Source: Candidatus Poribacteria bacterium
GTDB taxonomy: Bacteria > Poribacteria > WGA-4E > PCPOR2b
DNA length: 64,000 nt
Assembly: GCA_028819845.1 (NCBI GenBank)
Contig: JAPPKS010000012.1
Location: 186,001-250,000, forward strand
Direction: 5' to 3'
The notes beneath the pieces are model-generated. The model had not been told where the DNA came from. It did no database searches and saw nothing but the letters and a program-made list of their open reading frames with translations. Both the position numbers and the translations under genes were made by a program. This document shows positions 17,741 to 27,204 of the stretch, in pieces (the first letter of the stretch is position 1; every line of letters starts with the position of its first letter).

Positions 17741-18244
17741 ATGATTTTAGAACGTTGGGTTGTATCCTTATCAAAATATAAGAAACTTACCGTAAAAATT
17801 GCCGACCGGCTGATTGATCGTATCAATCTTGAACCGATAGAAGATGACGACGGAAATGTCGGTGTAAAAGCGGTATGGGTTGGCGAATCCGGTAAGAACA
17901 GTATTGAAGTTAACACTCAGTCTTTGAAGGGGCACATTCAAACTGACGGCGATCGTGCTCCGACCATTGAGTATTGGCAAAAAGGGGAAACACGCGGTTT
18001 CGGGTTAGGGCATCCAAAAAGCGTTTCCTGTGAACTTGATGAAAAGACGCTGCGTAAAATTTTAACCCCTAAAGCTGCAGGAATCGCCATTGCTGCGGGT
18101 GCAGCAATTGGATTGGCGGGCTGGTTTGCTACTGCAATCGCTAGCCGGGTGACGCTCGCTAAGCAGGAATCGGAAACATCTTCGCCGTCGTTAACCGATT
18201 CTCAGACAGCCGGTACGGACGGTGAAATTGTCGACGATGCCTAA
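17741..18244 (+). CDS. Unknown protein with one C-terminal membrane helix
   Basis: About 167 residues from ATG 17741; an in-frame GTG at 17720 is possible, and neither start has a strong ribosome site. Residues 1-110 are soluble and charged, with alternating beta-like segments (VGVKAVWVGESGKNSIEV). A glycine/alanine-rich hydrophobic helix follows at about 118-138 (AAGIAIAAGAAIGLAGW). The tail is polar, Ser/Thr-rich and acidic, ending GEIVDDA. I recognise no family. It stands alone between the gnd relic and a convergent cytochrome gene. Confidence 0.6.
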   Translation: MILERWVVSLSKYKKLTVKIADRLIDRINLEPIEDDDGNVGVKAVWVGESGKNSIEVNTQSLKGHIQTDGDRAPTIEYWQKGETRGFGLGHPKSVSCELDEKTLRKILTPKAAGIAIAAGAAIGLAGWFATAIASRVTLAKQESETSSPSLTDSQTAGTDGEIVDDA

Positions 18245-18322
18245 ATCACATCTCATCGGCTCAAAGTCGAGATAGCATTTCGAGATGCGCCGAAGACGGG
18301 TTGGCTCGCCGCGCCTAATTTC

Positions 18323-19243
18323 CTACCAATTGGGATCGTATTCCCAATCTACTTGCTGTCTTCCGTACCGCCTGTCGTTGTAAACAGTCTGATGGCAATC
18401 GAGGCACCTGTCATAGAGACTCACGCCGTGAAGCTCATGCGCAAGCTCAATTTCCGGTGTGTTGTGAACGTGGCAGGTTCGGCAGGTGTATGTTCTGTAG
18501 TTTAAATCGGTGTAGATGTTCAGTTCGGAAGCCTCTTTCCGCACGAAGTATTTCCGCCCGTTTTTTGTGTCGGTCATCAGCCACTCACTACCCTTCGTTT
18601 TCATCGAAATCCCCGTATCCTCGGATATAGGAATGCCGCGAATGTCAAACTCCCATTGTACATCTTCCGGAAGCCTATCCGCTTTGTCAAACTCTTTCTG
18701 CAATCCCGCATCAAAACTGAACAACCGTGAATCGTCGGCGTGGCAGCGTACACAAGGGACGTCGTGAACCCGCGCCAAAGGAAAGAATTCGTCGTGAGCG
18801 AGCTTTTCACGCCCGTGCACGACGATTCCAAGCATTAAGATTGGGGCAAGTGCCAGATGCACGCGAAGTAGAATTCGTCTTGCCCGCCGCGACGTTAGAC
18901 TCACCGCGATTCCTGTCCCAAGGTTGAGCAAAGCTAGAATGAACGTCAGCCAAGAGTGCCAAGCGAGCGGGTCAAACGCGGAGTGAATAACGACAAGGCA
19001 CAGTCCAAAAGACGCCAGCCTTTGATGAAACTTGAGCCAGGTTTGCCGGTTACCCCAACGAATTAGTCGTGTCCTTAGAATGTAACCGCTTGCAATCAGG
19101 ATAGCTATCGCACCAATGATACTCAGTGTATGCCGCACTTCGCCGAAGCCCGATTGCCATAACCCAAATGGTGACATTATCGATACGAACGCGACGATAA
19201 CTGCTACGGCGACTCCGTAGCCAATCTGTATAAACGGGTTCAT
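18323..19243 (-). CDS. Membrane cytochrome: b-haem ferric-reductase-like helices fused to a three-haem c domain
   Basis: 306 residues. Five hydrophobic helices occupy residues 8-145. Two of them each hold histidines separated by 13 residues (H73/H87 in FHQRLASFGLCLVVIH and H129/H143 in VHLALAPILMLGIVVH), the spacing that binds two stacked b haems in ferric reductase/NOX-like proteins. A soluble domain follows with three CXXCH motifs at 164-168 (CVRCH), 254-258 (CRTCH) and 280-284 (CLDCH), predicted to carry c haems on the outer side of the membrane. This implies a transmembrane electron conduit. The ABC ATPase gene is 78 bases upstream on the same strand. Partner quinone or terminal acceptor genes are not in the window. 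Confidence 0.8.
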   Translation of the reverse strand: MNPFIQIGYGVAVAVIVAFVSIMSPFGLWQSGFGEVRHTLSIIGAIAILIASGYILRTRLIRWGNRQTWLKFHQRLASFGLCLVVIHSAFDPLAWHSWLTFILALLNLGTGIAVSLTSRRARRILLRVHLALAPILMLGIVVHGREKLAHDEFFPLARVHDVPCVRCHADDSRLFSFDAGLQKEFDKADRLPEDVQWEFDIRGIPISEDTGISMKTKGSEWLMTDTKNGRKYFVRKEASELNIYTDLNYRTYTCRTCHVHNTPEIELAHELHGVSLYDRCLDCHQTVYNDRRYGRQQVDWEYDPNW

Positions 19244-19321
19244 AATGTGGGATTGCCCATTTTAGCGAACGAAGAGTCAATGATGAATGGATTATCGAAA
19301 ATTCATGCATTGTGTCCCGCT

Positions 19322-20269
19322 TCAAATTCCGTCAACGATTTCACCGGCGCTTGCGGGAAGCGTTACATCCATGAATAGGTCATCCAACCAGCGTTCGGTC
19401 TTTTGAAAACGCGAAATCGCGGCGCCTGCATGAATCAAATCTTTGAGCAGATTGGAAACTTCAATCTCTGTCATCTGTGAATCAATCAGAATCCGCGAAC
19501 CCGTCACCTCAAACGACATTAAATTAGACCTATTATGCAAGAGGGCTTCTGCTTTATCAATACCCTCCATTACATCTATTTCGAGCCGATGGCTTCGTGT
19601 AATCTGACCGGCGATTTCAGCAACATCTCCATATAGTGCAAAATTACCTTTATACAGAATTGCCAACCGGTTGCAGGTTGCGGCTACATCTGCGGGCCGA
19701 TTCGTACTTAAGACCACTGTTTTTCCCATTGCCCCAAGCTCAACAATCAACGCCTGCATCTCTATCTGTCCGCGCACATCTAACGCCGAGAGCGTCTCAT
19801 CTAGAATCCAGATTTGCGGATCGTGCAAAAATGTCTTTGCGAGGCAAAGCCTGCGTTTTTGTCCCAGAGAGAGTTGTGCGGTTTTCTGCTTGCGGAGTTC
19901 ACCCAAATCCATCAGATCCAGGACATCTTTCATGCACCCAGCACGCGACGCACGGTCTAATTTGTATGCGGAAGCGAAAAAATCAAGATACTCCCAAACA
20001 GAGAGATCGGGATAGCCGTCAAAGGTTTGAGGTACATACCCCATGAGCGGACGGACTCTATTCAGATTGGCAAATGCATCATAACCAGCGATTTCGACAA
20101 CGCCAGAGGTAGGCTTGACAAGAGTCGCAAGAATCCTCAGAAGAAGCGATTTGCCGGCACCATTTACGCCTAGCAGGGCAAACCGATCTCCTTCGGTGAG
20201 ATTCAAATTGATGTCCGAAAAGATCTGCCTTTGCTGGATAGATTTGCATAACTGTTGAACACGAATCAT
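19322..20269 (-). CDS. ABC transporter ATP-binding protein
   Basis: 315 residues. Walker A is GVNGAGKS (34-41), the signature is LSLGQKRR and Walker B runs into IWILDETLSALD; the canonical LSGGQ is therefore LSLGQ. After the ATPase core there is a further C-terminal region of about 100 residues (HRLEIDVMEGIDKAEALLHN), as in ABC-2 exporter and Gld/Nos-type ATPases. No permease gene adjoins it; the membrane protein at 4.7-5.5 kb is a candidate partner only by type. It is followed by the b/c cytochrome gene, and an accessory or cytochrome-biogenesis role is possible but unproven. Confidence 0.85.
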   Translation of the reverse strand: MIRVQQLCKSIQQRQIFSDINLNLTEGDRFALLGVNGAGKSLLLRILATLVKPTSGVVEIAGYDAFANLNRVRPLMGYVPQTFDGYPDLSVWEYLDFFASAYKLDRASRAGCMKDVLDLMDLGELRKQKTAQLSLGQKRRLCLAKTFLHDPQIWILDETLSALDVRGQIEMQALIVELGAMGKTVVLSTNRPADVAATCNRLAILYKGNFALYGDVAEIAGQITRSHRLEIDVMEGIDKAEALLHNRSNLMSFEVTGSRILIDSQMTEIEVSNLLKDLIHAGAAISRFQKTERWLDDLFMDVTLPASAGEIVDGI

Positions 20270-20362
20270 GATTTGTCCATCCTAGAGACTCCGGCAAAGG
20301 GAATAAACACAATTCGAAGTGAATTCTTCATCTACTACCGTGTGTTGATTCCGTTGCACGCT

Positions 20363-21463
20363 TTAGATTCCACGGTTGGTGTTTAGGAGTTTTGTATGGA
20401 TGGGCTTCCAGTCACTGCGTCGATTACTGATGAGAATTAATCTATCTGTCGGTTGGATTTCAAATTCGGGTGGCGGGTTGATCCAGTGCTGGCTGCTTCG
20501 GATTATCCCAACTAATATGACCTGCGCGCCCAATTCCATGAGAAGAGACTGTAGTTCGAAAAAGCGCAATCCACCAATCTCGACAGGTTCAGTATACAAC
20601 TCACTTCCTTCAGCTTGAGTCAGCAGTTCCGCAATGGCGTGAGAAAGCCCATGATCTCGTACCTCTTGCGCCAATACTTTGGCTGCGATGTTACCTGTAG
20701 GTATGACCGCATCACAGTTGAACGCTCGGAAGAGTGCTAGATGTCCAATGCTGGCGCACTCAACAATGGTTCTGACCTTGGGGTTGAGGGTTTCAATTAG
20801 GGAAACAATTGAGGAAGTGATGGCGTCTGCAGCATGTTCATCGGTCCCCGGCGTAAGAATTACCGACGCATATGCCCTTGCAATATTAGCTCTATTTAGC
20901 GATTCGTCTTGCAACGGAGATCCACGGACAAAATAGACATTCGGATTGTTGAAAGGGATTTCCTCGATGTTATCCGTCAGGATAACAACGGATCTATCGG
21001 ATGTCACCGAATCCGACGCGAGCTGGTCTATAATCGCGGCGACCCTCAATTCAGAGGGGAAATTTACGATGACGATATGATCTTCAACAAGATCCCGGCA
21101 ATCAATGTGTCCGAAACGGCGGTTGTTCTGTCCTTCCACGGCAAGGTCTACAATCTGGGTAATGACATAGGGGAATGATGCTAACCCAACCAGATATATC
21201 AGTATAATTGTAGCGATTCTCCCGCCTACAGTTGCAGCAGAATAATCCCCGTACCCAACTGTTGTTATTGTCGTAAAAGTCGCCCAGACGGAATCCCAAA
21301 GCGACAGCTTACTACTCTCTGCACGTTCAAAAGAATAGAAAGTTATTGAGTGTAGAATAATACAAAGCAAAACTATGCCGAGTACCGCTGTGATACGTCG
21401 AATATGACGATTATGATACGCACGACGCATGCGGCGGTAGAACCGAAGACTTATGGTTAGCAT
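20363..21463 (-). CDS. Potassium channel with RCK (TrkA-N/TrkA-C) domains
   Basis: 366 residues. Transmembrane helix 1 is at about 24-44, the pore loop has the selectivity filter TVGYGD (residues 68-73), and helix 2 is at about 83-105. A cytoplasmic Rossmann-like RCK domain follows (VEDHIVIVNFPSELRVAAII), then a C-terminal TrkA-C-like domain with GAQVILVGIIRSS. It resembles bacterial two-helix channels gated by ligand binding to RCK domains. The nucleotide loop is less glycine-rich than usual, so the ligand is uncertain. The ABC ATPase is 93 bases downstream on the same strand. Confidence 0.88.
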   Translation of the reverse strand: MLTISLRFYRRMRRAYHNRHIRRITAVLGIVLLCIILHSITFYSFERAESSKLSLWDSVWATFTTITTVGYGDYSAATVGGRIATIILIYLVGLASFPYVITQIVDLAVEGQNNRRFGHIDCRDLVEDHIVIVNFPSELRVAAIIDQLASDSVTSDRSVVILTDNIEEIPFNNPNVYFVRGSPLQDESLNRANIARAYASVILTPGTDEHAADAITSSIVSLIETLNPKVRTIVECASIGHLALFRAFNCDAVIPTGNIAAKVLAQEVRDHGLSHAIAELLTQAEGSELYTEPVEIGGLRFFELQSLLMELGAQVILVGIIRSSQHWINPPPEFEIQPTDRLILISNRRSDWKPIHTKLLNTNRGI

Positions 21464-21688
21464 TGTCTCTCCTTTACACAGGAATGCAAATACAACATGA
21501 GGTTATTCTACCACAGAAGGAATCCCTATCATAACAAAAAATCGTGCCCGATGAATTTCCGAATGGCACGTGCGCGGCAGTCGAACATCATGAGCAACAC
21601 GGGGTACAATTTCCCTTTATATTTGAGATTATCTATAGTAAAATATGCGCTGTGAAAATAGAGTCATAGCTGGAATAGAGGACATGTC

Positions 21689-23383
21689 ATGCCAAAAATG
21701 ACCGGTTCCAAATTTATCGCCGAGACATTAAAGGGGTACGGCGTTAGGACGATTTTCTTCGTACCCGCGATTTTGAGAGGCGTCCTTGTAGAAGCGGAGA
21801 AGTTAGGTATAAAACGAGTGCTCTGCCATTCCGAGAAAGCCGCGGCATACATGGCAGACGGTTACGCTCGAGCGTCGTATGGACCGGGGGTTGCCATGGC
21901 GCAGTCCGTAGGCGCAGCTAATCTTGCCGCCGGGTTGCAGGATGCCTATCTGGCGCTGTCACCGGTACTTGCGGTTACGGGTCGGCTACCGCCGTACTAC
22001 CGGTACCGCCACGCATACCAGGAAATCGATCATTGGCCGCTATATGAACCAGTAACCAAGTATAACGCCTTCGTTGATGCGGTTGACGAGTTGCCTGTTT
22101 TGCTGCGCCAGGCTTTTCGAGAAGCGATTTCCGGCGCACCAGGTCCGGTTCACTTGGAATTGTTGGGATTTCAGGGCGAAATGGTTGCCGAAGCTGAAGC
22201 CGACTTAGAAGTGATAATTGAGGAAACATACACGCAATGTCCACCGTTTCGCACTGAACCTGAAGCGGAATTGGTCAAACAAGCGTCTGCGCTTCTCGCG
22301 CAAGCGGAACGGCCTGTCATAGTTGCAGGCGGCGGTGTTGCTGTGTCCAATGCGAGTTCAGAGATTGTCGAATTGGCAGAGATGCTTTCTATACCCGTGG
22401 CAACGTCTCTGAACGGCAAGGGGAGTATCCCGGAAAATCATCCTTTATCTGTAGGCGTCGTCGGTACCTACTCCCGTTGGTGCGCCAATCAGCTAGTCTC
22501 CGAAGCAGACCTAGTGCTTTTTGTGGGAAGCCATACGGGCGGCCAAGTTTCCCACTTCTGGCAGGTGCCAAGACGCGGTATTAAAGTCATTCAAATTGAC
22601 ATAAATCCCTCAGCAATTGGGCAAAATTATCCGGCGCAAGTGGCTATGTTCGGCGATGCCAAGGTGACCTTACGGCGCCTCATCGAGGCCATAGCGCCAA
22701 CCCTCGCGCCCACCAGCCGGAGCAATCCTTGGACTGCTCGAGTAAGCCATTTGGTAGCACAGTGGCGAAAAGAACTTGAACCGCTTTTCAACTCCGAATC
22801 ATCTCCCATCCGACCTGAGCGGCTGTGCAATGAAATTTGTGAATTCCTTCCTTCCGATGCCGTTCTAGTATCTGACACGGGACACGCCGGCATCTGGTCG
22901 GGAACGATGATTGACCTTAAAACTCCCGGCCAGCGTTATCTACGATGCGCGGGTTCTCTAGGGTGGGGTTTTCCGGCCGCCTTGGGCGCGAAATGCGCTG
23001 TCCCCGAGAAGCCTGTGATTTGCTTTACTGGTGATGGGGGTTTCTGGTACCATCTCAGCGAGTTAGAGACTGCGGTTCGCTGCGGAATTAATACTGTGAC
23101 CGTGATTAACAATAACCATTCGCTGAATCAGGACAAAGCGGGCGTGGACCGCGCATACGGCAATGCGGCCGCAGGCAACCGCGAGGAACTTTGGGTGTTT
23201 GACGACGCGGATTTCTCGAAAATTGCGCAGTCCATGGGCGGTTTCGGGATTCGGGTGGAGCGTCCCGCAGATATTCAGACCGCCTTGGAGCAGGCATTGG
23301 CTTCAGGCAAACCATCGGTGGTGGATATATCAAGCGATATCAACGCCTTCGCACCATTACCCCACGTTCCAGAGATTGATTAG
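21689..23383 (+). CDS. Thiamine-diphosphate-dependent enzyme, acetolactate synthase large-subunit-like
   Basis: 564 residues in the three-domain order of the POX/AHAS family. The N-terminal pyrimidine domain has the catalytic glutamate E49 in CHSEKAAAYMADGYA, the central domain is TPP_enzyme_M, and the C-terminal diphosphate domain has GDGGFWYHLSELETAV ending in NN. The N-terminal loop FVPAILRG departs from the common FGxPG, and conserved AHAS FAD and valine-regulation features are not evident. A glyoxylate carboligase, sulfopyruvate decarboxylase-like or other decarboxylase role is as likely as branched-chain synthesis. It lies 37 bases before cca. Confidence 0.82.
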   Translation: MPKMTGSKFIAETLKGYGVRTIFFVPAILRGVLVEAEKLGIKRVLCHSEKAAAYMADGYARASYGPGVAMAQSVGAANLAAGLQDAYLALSPVLAVTGRLPPYYRYRHAYQEIDHWPLYEPVTKYNAFVDAVDELPVLLRQAFREAISGAPGPVHLELLGFQGEMVAEAEADLEVIIEETYTQCPPFRTEPEAELVKQASALLAQAERPVIVAGGGVAVSNASSEIVELAEMLSIPVATSLNGKGSIPENHPLSVGVVGTYSRWCANQLVSEADLVLFVGSHTGGQVSHFWQVPRRGIKVIQIDINPSAIGQNYPAQVAMFGDAKVTLRRLIEAIAPTLAPTSRSNPWTARVSHLVAQWRKELEPLFNSESSPIRPERLCNEICEFLPSDAVLVSDTGHAGIWSGTMIDLKTPGQRYLRCAGSLGWGFPAALGAKCAVPEKPVICFTGDGGFWYHLSELETAVRCGINTVTVINNNHSLNQDKAGVDRAYGNAAAGNREELWVFDDADFSKIAQSMGGFGIRVERPADIQTALEQALASGKPSVVDISSDINAFAPLPHVPEID

Positions 23384-23420
23384 CCCGTCGGAAGGATAGA
23401 TATACCTCGTATATCTGAAA

Positions 23421-24686
23421 ATGTACAAGACTGAAATCCTATCGCGAATACCATCCAAAATTCTAGCCGTGTTGCAGGAGATTGGGCAACTTGCCGATGA
23501 AACCGGCCTGTCTGCTTATGCTGTCGGCGGCATGGTCCGTGATTTACTGCTTATTCGTGAAAATTCGGATTTTGATGTCGTCGTGGAAGGAGATGCTATC
23601 GGCTTGGCTCAATGTCTATTCAAAAGATGGGAGGGCAAAATCCACGTGCACAGCGACTTCGGCACAGGAACATTGACCCGCAGCGATGGGCTCAAAATTG
23701 ATTTTGTGAGCGCACGACGCGAAACTTATCCACGCCCGGGTGCGTTACCCTTCATTAGATTCGGCACAATTTTGGACGACCTCCGCCGCCGCGATTTTTC
23801 GATAAATGCGCTTGCTATGTCACTCAATCCTGCCACCATCGGGGAACTTGTAGACTGCACAAGCGGGTTGAGAGACTTGCAGAGCGGAGAAATTCGCACG
23901 CTGCACGATAGAAGTTTCATAGACGATCCAACCCGCCTATTTCGGGCGATTCGATACGAAGGACGTTATGGTTTTCAAATCGTGGACAGCGATCAGAAAC
24001 ACATGTTCGATGCGATTGGCAAAGGAGTTTTGGATTTAATCAGCGGCCAACGTATTCGAAACGAAATCAACCGCATTTTGCCGGAAACATCGGCGCCAAA
24101 AATTATTCGCCGCATGGAAGAATTTGACATCTTTCAAAATATTCACACAGGGTGGCAACCGCCAGAAAACTTTGATGCGCTCTGCGACGCTGCCCGCCAA
24201 GCCGCTGATTGGGCAGATAAGCATCTCGTGAAGGACTCAGTTGAAAAGGCGTCGCTGTTTTGGATGGCGTTGCTGCGTGACGGCTCTGTCATTGAATCTG
24301 TTAAAGACCGATTATCGTTGGATAATCAGTTAAGTAAAATACTTGTTGCGAAGGCGCGGTTGGGAAATGTGTTAGCTAAGTTATCGGTGCATTCCGAGCG
24401 GAGCCAAGTTTATAAATTATTGAAATCATACCCTATAGAAGCCTTGGCGTTTTCTATCGCAGAACCTGAACAGCCTCAATGGTGTGCCGCAAAAATTAAG
24501 GAATATTTGACAGATTTGAGGCTTGCCCAACCTTTGATTAACGGAGCGGATCTTATCCAATTGAATTTGACACCGGGACCAAAATTTGCAGAGATGCTGT
24601 GGAATACGTTTGCGGCGCAGTTAGATGGAAAAATACAAAGTAAACAGGAGGCTTTCCAAATTTTAGGAAGATTCAATGAGAATTGA
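23421..24686 (+). CDS. cca: CCA tRNA nucleotidyltransferase / polyA polymerase family
   Basis: 421 residues. The class II nucleotidyltransferase head has AYAVGGMVRDLLL with the catalytic pair in SDFDVVVEGDA. RRRDFSINALA and DDPTRLFRAIRYEGRYGF are the head/neck motifs for nucleotide selection. The C-terminal helical body is of normal length and there is no HD or CBS extension. The product adds or repairs the 3' CCA of tRNAs. The gene overlaps the next (site-2 protease) by 11 bases and begins a housekeeping run through scpB. Confidence 0.9.
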   Translation: MYKTEILSRIPSKILAVLQEIGQLADETGLSAYAVGGMVRDLLLIRENSDFDVVVEGDAIGLAQCLFKRWEGKIHVHSDFGTGTLTRSDGLKIDFVSARRETYPRPGALPFIRFGTILDDLRRRDFSINALAMSLNPATIGELVDCTSGLRDLQSGEIRTLHDRSFIDDPTRLFRAIRYEGRYGFQIVDSDQKHMFDAIGKGVLDLISGQRIRNEINRILPETSAPKIIRRMEEFDIFQNIHTGWQPPENFDALCDAARQAADWADKHLVKDSVEKASLFWMALLRDGSVIESVKDRLSLDNQLSKILVAKARLGNVLAKLSVHSERSQVYKLLKSYPIEALAFSIAEPEQPQWCAAKIKEYLTDLRLAQPLINGADLIQLNLTPGPKFAEMLWNTFAAQLDGKIQSKQEAFQILGRFNEN

Positions 24687-25353
24687 TCCGGCTGAAGCAA
24701 TCTTACGAGTAGTGCAGTTTATTATTTTACTCACTTTTCACGAATGGGGCCATGCGAAATCCGCGAACATGCTAGGCGATCCCACCGCTGAGGATGAGGG
24801 TCGAATGACATTCAATCCTGCGGCCCATATTGACATTATTGGAACCGTGATGCTGCCGTTGATTGGCACGCTCTTTGGTGGATTGTTTTTTGGTTGGGCG
24901 AAACCCGTGCCCGTTAATCCTTACAATCTGAGAAATCCCAAACGCGACTTGATGATAATTGCAGCCGCGGGACCGATTATGAACATTCTCTGCACAATCG
25001 TGATTTTAGGATGCCTATCAATTCTGTCCTTAGCGATTGGCTTCCCTGATAACAGTTCGGCAATACAATCTCTAATCTATGAACAGTTGGAGATTTCAGC
25101 AGTTATTAGCGTATTTTTGGCTGTATTCAATATGCTCCCAATTTTCCCGCTTGATGGATACAGCGTATTATACGGTCTATTGCCATGGAAGCAAGCCCGA
25201 TCGTTCGAAAGGTCGCGCCCTTATGGCATGATGATATTAATGGGAATCATCTTTATCCCCAGCCTATTGAGAATACCAAACCCGGTCTTTGAACTTATGA
25301 GGTTTGTTACTGCAAACATCTTTTACCTAGTTCAAATTCTTGTCAGATTGTAA
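24676..25353 (+). CDS. Site-2 protease family (M50) integral membrane metallopeptidase
   Basis: 225 residues. HEWGH at 22-26 lies in the first membrane helix, and the third zinc ligand D160 is in FNMLPIFPLDGY. Several more hydrophobic helices and the GPIMNI segment complete a compact SpoIVFB/Rip-like fold without PDZ or CBS domains. It overlaps the end of cca by 11 bases. The combination of this protease class with trpS, scpA and scpB is a recurrent neighbourhood in bacteria. The substrate is unknown. Confidence 0.9.
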   Translation: MRIDPAEAILRVVQFIILLTFHEWGHAKSANMLGDPTAEDEGRMTFNPAAHIDIIGTVMLPLIGTLFGGLFFGWAKPVPVNPYNLRNPKRDLMIIAAAGPIMNILCTIVILGCLSILSLAIGFPDNSSAIQSLIYEQLEISAVISVFLAVFNMLPIFPLDGYSVLYGLLPWKQARSFERSRPYGMMILMGIIFIPSLLRIPNPVFELMRFVTANIFYLVQILVRL

Positions 25354-25376
25354 TGAGTCCGAAGGAAGCAACAATC

Positions 25377-26357
25377 ATGCAAAAAACAAGATTAGTGAGT
25401 GGTGTCCGTCCAACCGGACTTCTACATCTTGGGCATCTGGAAGGGATGTTGAAGAACACTGCAAGCCTGCAAGACAAATACGAATGTTTTCCCTTCATCG
25501 CCGATTGGCATTCGCTCACCGATGTGACTGACACATCAAACCTTCCCCACTATAAACTGCAGGCAGCAATAGATTGGTTGAGTGCCGGAATCGACCCGGA
25601 TAAAAGCACGCTTTTCATTCAGTCACACGTGGCGGAACATGCGGAATTATCGACGCTACTCACCATGGTTACACCGGTGTCCTGGCTAGAGCGTTGTCCA
25701 ACGTATAAAGACAAGATTCAAGACATCAATCAGCGCGAGGGACCTTCAGCCGGATTGCTAGAATATCCGGTATTGATGACATCGGATGTCATCGTTTACA
25801 AAGCCGCCGTGGTGCCTGTTGGAGCGGATAATGTAGCTCACCTCGAAATCTCACGTGAAATCGTTCGCAGATTTAATCACGTCTACGGCGATGTATTCCC
25901 CGAGCCGCAGCCGCTGTTGACGAAAACCGCGGAGTTGCCTGGGCTTGACGGCCGCAAGATGAGCAAGAGCTACGGTAATACGATTCAGCTATCCGATTCA
26001 CCTGAGACCACAACGAAAAATCTTATGCAAATGGTAACAGATCCTGGCCGTGTACGCCGCAATGACCCCGGCAATCCAGAGGTATGCCCCGTATTTGCGT
26101 ATCATAAAGTTTACAATCCTGATGAGGTTCCACAAATTGACCGGGATTGCCGTTCCGCTGCGATAGGGTGTGTCGATTGTAAACGCAATCTTAGCGAATA
26201 TTTGATTGCTGAACTGACTCCATTCTATGAAAAACGGGCTCAATGGGCGTCAAAACCGGAAGAGGTTCGAGAAGTTCTCGGTGATGGAGCAAATCGGGCC
26301 CGCGGCGTTGCTCAAGAAACTATGGCAGAAGTCAGAGAGGCCATGAATCTAGTCTGA
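25377..26357 (+). CDS. trpS: Tryptophanyl-tRNA synthetase
   Basis: About 326 residues from ATG 25377, chosen because GAAGGAAG lies upstream of it; the in-frame ATG at 25353 overlaps the preceding stop and would bury that site. Class I signatures are HLGH (17-20, in TGLLHLGHL) and KMSKS (in DGRKMSKSYGN). Length and the N-terminal RPTG motif fit the bacterial TrpS type. It charges tRNA-Trp in the cytoplasm. Confidence 0.95.
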   Translation: MQKTRLVSGVRPTGLLHLGHLEGMLKNTASLQDKYECFPFIADWHSLTDVTDTSNLPHYKLQAAIDWLSAGIDPDKSTLFIQSHVAEHAELSTLLTMVTPVSWLERCPTYKDKIQDINQREGPSAGLLEYPVLMTSDVIVYKAAVVPVGADNVAHLEISREIVRRFNHVYGDVFPEPQPLLTKTAELPGLDGRKMSKSYGNTIQLSDSPETTTKNLMQMVTDPGRVRRNDPGNPEVCPVFAYHKVYNPDEVPQIDRDCRSAAIGCVDCKRNLSEYLIAELTPFYEKRAQWASKPEEVREVLGDGANRARGVAQETMAEVREAMNLV

Positions 26358-26395
26358 CCGCCTTTAACAGAAATTGTTAACGATAATGAGACCGC

Positions 26396-27154
26396 ATGCA
26401 AAACAGTGTTGAGATTAATGACTCTCAGGTAAAGTCCGTATATGCCATCAAACTTGATTTCTTTGAAGGCCCTTTAGACCTTCTGCTCCATCTCATTCAG
26501 AAAAATGAGATGGAGATTACGGATATCCCAATCGCCGAAATCACCGAGCAGTACCTAGAGTATCTCAACTTTATGGAACTGCTGGATCTTGATGTCGCGT
26601 CAGATTTTTTGGTGATGGCTGCGACTTTGCTTTATCTGAAATCTCAAAGCATTCTTCCAGTCCTTGAAGTAGATGATCAAAAACCGTTTAAGGATAGGGA
26701 AGATCTTGTCAGGCAACTGTTAGCGTACAAACAGTTCAAGGAAGCGGCTCAGGCATTAGATTATCATGCAGCGAAGCGTGAAAAAATCTACGGTAGGAGT
26801 GTCCATCCGGATACCGATTCCTCCGATTTGAGTGACGTCCAGATAAAGGCGACGCTGTTCGATCTGCTGTCTGCCTTCAAGCAGGTGATTGAAAGATCGG
26901 AGTTTGCAGCGGACGATGATCATTACGAAGAAATTCAAGAAGAGCCGATTACTGTTGAGGAAAAGATGGAAATTGTGCAGCGTAAACTCAGCGATGAACC
27001 GATTAACTTCAATGAGTTGTTCTCAGAATTCGCAAGTAAGATTGAACAGATTGTGACGTTTTTAGCGATTCTGGAATTGATTCGCCTTCAGCGAATCTCC
27101 GCGGTACAATCAGGTCACCTTGAAGACATCTATATTGTGAGACTTGACGCGTAA
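26396..27154 (+). CDS. scpA: Segregation and condensation protein A (kleisin)
   Basis: 252 residues with the diagnostic start LDFFEGPLDLLLHLIQKNEM and the helix ITDIPIAEITEQYLEYL. The middle is acidic and linker-like, and the C-terminal winged-helix segment includes FLAILELIRLQRISAVQ. ScpA bridges the heads of SMC and binds ScpB in the bacterial condensin. scpB follows after 50 bases. SMC itself is not in the window. Confidence 0.94.
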   Translation: MQNSVEINDSQVKSVYAIKLDFFEGPLDLLLHLIQKNEMEITDIPIAEITEQYLEYLNFMELLDLDVASDFLVMAATLLYLKSQSILPVLEVDDQKPFKDREDLVRQLLAYKQFKEAAQALDYHAAKREKIYGRSVHPDTDSSDLSDVQIKATLFDLLSAFKQVIERSEFAADDDHYEEIQEEPITVEEKMEIVQRKLSDEPINFNELFSEFASKIEQIVTFLAILELIRLQRISAVQSGHLEDIYIVRLDA

Positions 27155-27204
27155 TGAACAAAGTCAAAGTTCGTCACCGACACCAACCAAACGAATAGAA
27201 AACC

